From Solobacterium sp. (GTDB taxonomy: Bacteria > Bacillota_I > Bacilli_A > Erysipelotrichales > Erysipelotrichaceae), in the NCBI GenBank assembly GCA_016291725.1, contig JAEEYJ010000009.1, forward strand, positions 1-6,846: a DNA stretch of 6,846 nucleotides. The letters run 5' to 3'. Within the stretch, counting starts at the first letter, position 1. Every line of letters begins with the position of its first letter. Under the pieces are notes generated by a model that saw nothing but the letters and a program-made list of their open reading frames with translations, was not told where the DNA came from and did no database searches. Positions 5,047-6,846 of the stretch are shown in pieces. A program made the position numbers and the translations under genes.

Positions 5047-6222
5047 ATGATGCGGAAATGGATACTCAGCCTGATCCTGCTGCCGGAGTTGCTCTTCCCG
5101 CAGCCGGATCTGGACCTGAACAGTGATTATGTATACCTGATGGACGCGGACAGCGGACAGGAGCTTTTCAGCAGGAACGCGGATGAGAAGATGTATCCTG
5201 CCAGCATGACCAAGGTCATGACAGCCGTTGTTGTTCTGGAGAATACAGACAGTCTTTGGGAAACCGTGCCGGTCACCGATGAGATGTGGGCAGGCCTGAT
5301 CGAAGCCAATGCCAGCACTGCCGGCTTCCTGCCCGGTACGGAGCCGACGGTCATGGATCTGCTGTACGGTGTACTGCTGCCGAGCGGAGCAGACGCAGTG
5401 AATGCCCTGTGCATCCATACAGCAGGCAGTACCGGTGCCTTTGTGGAACGGATGAACGCGAAAGCGGCAGAACTCGGAATGTACAGCACGCACTATACCA
5501 ATCCTACCGGGCTTCATGATCCGGAGCATTGGTCCACCGCAAAGGATACCGCTGTTCTTTTCCGCTATGCCCTGCAGAATCCGGTGTTTGCGGAGATCAT
5601 CAATACGGCCGAATACACGGCGTCCACCGGTCTGGTCATGAAGTCCACCGTCAACGCCCATGCAGCATATATCGAAGGCTTTCAGGGCGGCAAAACGGGC
5701 TATACCATACCCGCCGGTGTCTGTCTGGCATCCCATGCGTACATCAACGGCATGCACGTGGTGCTCGTCAGTGCCCACAGCCCGTACGCAGGGGGAAACG
5801 TCGTAGACGCGGATACGGTGTACAGCTGGCTCCGGAACAATATAGAGAAACGCATCCTGCTGCGCAAAGGGGAGGTACTTGCCCGGATTGCCTTCCAGGA
5901 TTCCCGGGATGAAGAATCCATGACGATCATTGCCGACCAGGACGTTGTACTGGATGTGCCGTACGGTGCAGACATACAGTTCCATGAAGAAAAGACCGAT
6001 ATCCTGCAGACACCGGTCCAGGAAGGAACCACACTGTACCACGGTACGATTACGGTCAATGGCCGGACAGTCTATGAGCAGAGCGATCTGCTGGACCATG
6101 AGATCCGGCGCAGTCTGCCCCGCTGGCTGTACCGTACCGGCAGAGAAGCTCTGCAGCGCTACCGTTTTGTCCTGCTGGCACTGGTCATTGCACTGATTCT
6201 GCTGCGCAGACGGCGCTCATAG
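5047..6222 (+). CDS. D-alanyl-D-alanine carboxypeptidase (peptidase S11, low-mass penicillin-binding protein)
   Basis: Removes the terminal D-alanine from peptidoglycan pentapeptides on the outer face of the membrane and so limits cross-linking. From the ATG at 5047 it is 391 residues, usual for the family. A hydrophobic N-terminal segment (about 5-17) acts as signal or anchor and lacks an obvious AxA cleavage site. The catalytic domain shows SMTK (53-56, Ser53 nucleophile, Lys56) and GGKTGYT (214-220, the KTG motif). The middle motif, normally SxN, reads SGADA (113-117), so Ala115 stands where Asn is usual. A beta-rich C-terminal region (about 265-345) fits the PBP5 C-terminal domain. A late membrane segment (373-387) ends in an arginine cluster, giving membrane attachment. 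An in-frame TTG at 4990 is rejected as start because it lies upstream of the -10 box and lacks a ribosome site. Confidence 0.9.
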   Translation: MMRKWILSLILLPELLFPQPDLDLNSDYVYLMDADSGQELFSRNADEKMYPASMTKVMTAVVVLENTDSLWETVPVTDEMWAGLIEANASTAGFLPGTEPTVMDLLYGVLLPSGADAVNALCIHTAGSTGAFVERMNAKAAELGMYSTHYTNPTGLHDPEHWSTAKDTAVLFRYALQNPVFAEIINTAEYTASTGLVMKSTVNAHAAYIEGFQGGKTGYTIPAGVCLASHAYINGMHVVLVSAHSPYAGGNVVDADTVYSWLRNNIEKRILLRKGEVLARIAFQDSRDEESMTIIADQDVVLDVPYGADIQFHEEKTDILQTPVQEGTTLYHGTITVNGRTVYEQSDLLDHEIRRSLPRWLYRTGREALQRYRFVLLALVIALILLRRRRS

Positions 6223-6846
6223 ACCAGCAGACCGCAGAGCACGGCACCGCCCAGACTCAGCAGATCACTGATGATCTGCACCGCTGTATTTCCGTAGTAA
6301 ACCTTGATGCGTACCGGTGCATCCTGTACCGTCACGCGTACCATACCGGTATATTCATCCGGCTCAACAGGCAGACTGCCTGTTTTTCTTCCGTTCTCGT
6401 CCACTGTGACTGCCCGGTAGCCTTTGTAGTACGTCTTCGGTACGATCCACTCACCGCTCTCTTCCACCGTAAACAGCAGCTTTCCGTAGCTTCTCTCCGG
6501 CACAATGGCACCGGAGACGGACTTCACGGTCCCGGAATCATACATATAATAGTCGATCTGGGCAGATGCCGGCAGATAGTCCGGTGTAGACAGTTCCATC
6601 CGGTTGTACCAAGCCCGGCTTCCGAAGATCCTCTTCTCATTGAAGATCTTTTCTGTTTCCAGAGAATCATTGAAGGCTCCCCAGTTGCTGTAGAGCTGGA
6701 TGATATGAACACTGATCAGTACGAACATCAGCACAGCCAGTCCGGATCTGATCTGCTTTCTGCCTTTCAGAAAGACCAGATCCAGCACCGGTACAGACGC
6801 AAAGCCCAGCAGCACCACAGCAGGCGTCAGAAGCCTGGCAGGAAAC
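6159..6846 (-). CDS. C-terminal part of a polytopic membrane protein, possibly YfhO-like or PTPS-related (partial)
   Basis: The frame is open from the window edge to the TAG at 6161-6159, so only the last 228 or so residues are seen. A GTG at 6818 lies inside a membrane segment and is unlikely to be the true start. Order: a membrane helix, a short basic turn FLKGRKQIRSG, a second helix ending IIQLYSNWG, an extracytoplasmic domain of about 125 residues rich in Tyr and beta strands (including EESGEWIVPKTYYKGYRAV), a final membrane helix and a basic cytoplasmic tail. This end resembles large bacterial membrane proteins related to YfhO and the so-called 6-pyruvoyl-tetrahydropterin synthase-related proteins, which belong to the GT-C-like envelope glycosyltransferase world. 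That family call is tentative. Its last 64 bases overlap the convergent carboxypeptidase gene. Confidence 0.7.
   Translation of the reverse strand, partial: FPARLLTPAVVLLGFASVPVLDLVFLKGRKQIRSGLAVLMFVLISVHIIQLYSNWGAFNDSLETEKIFNEKRIFGSRAWYNRMELSTPDYLPASAQIDYYMYDSGTVKSVSGAIVPERSYGKLLFTVEESGEWIVPKTYYKGYRAVTVDENGRKTGSLPVEPDEYTGMVRVTVQDAPVRIKVYYGNTAVQIISDLLSLGGAVLCGLLVYERRLRSRISAMTSASRTKR

Noticed and set aside
4978..6099. Long reverse-strand open frame (373 codons) opposite the carboxypeptidase gene
   Set aside because: It is antisense to a gene with clear S11 motifs, has no ribosome site, and its Cys/His/Gln-rich composition is typical of a shadow frame.

Overview
This window looks like ordinary chromosomal DNA of a low-to-mid-GC Firmicute. 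Strong AGGAGG-type ribosome sites, short intergenic gaps, stem-loop/T-run terminators and the overall protein character point to a gut or oral Erysipelotrichia-like or Clostridia-like anaerobe. The genus is an inference and no species is claimed. There are no tRNA or rRNA genes, CRISPR arrays or intact mobile elements.

Layout. A GAAA-loop terminator (about 1-33) closes an unseen upstream gene. It is followed by psuK (57-995) and psuG (985-1908), which overlap by 11 bases. Together they phosphorylate pseudouridine and split the product into uracil and ribose 5-phosphate. A gap of about 300 bases (1909-2211) is the only non-coding stretch of size. It holds a good promoter (TTAACA-N17-TAAAAT, 2151-2179), several inverted repeats and a start-less reverse-strand open frame that may be gene debris. 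The promoter drives two translationally close membrane genes: a DUF3100-type protein (2212-3039) and a small protein with about four membrane segments (3041-3523). These probably form a two-subunit transporter of unknown substrate. A terminator shared by both strands (3535-3570) separates them from a converging esterase gene (3572-4405, minus).

Beyond the esterase lie a very strong reverse-strand terminator (4457-4493) and a small acidic protein of unknown function (4516-4923, minus). Divergent from that is a D-alanyl-D-alanine carboxypeptidase (5047-6222, plus) whose second active-site motif reads SGA where SxN is expected. Its 3' end overlaps by 64 bases the 3' end of a reverse-strand membrane protein (6159 to the window edge), of which only the C-terminal part is visible.

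How the parts relate. The psuK-psuG pair is a salvage unit for modified nucleoside from RNA turnover. The transporter pair directly downstream could feed it, but it has its own promoter, so that link is a guess. The esterase, orphan protein, carboxypeptidase and membrane protein are separate transcription units. The most unusual feature is that psuK and the carboxypeptidase both have a consensus-like -10 box exactly six bases before the start codon, which predicts leaderless mRNAs in a region where the other genes carry strong Shine-Dalgarno sites. I found no clearly new biological system. The best candidates for follow-up are the transporter pair and the leaderless starts.
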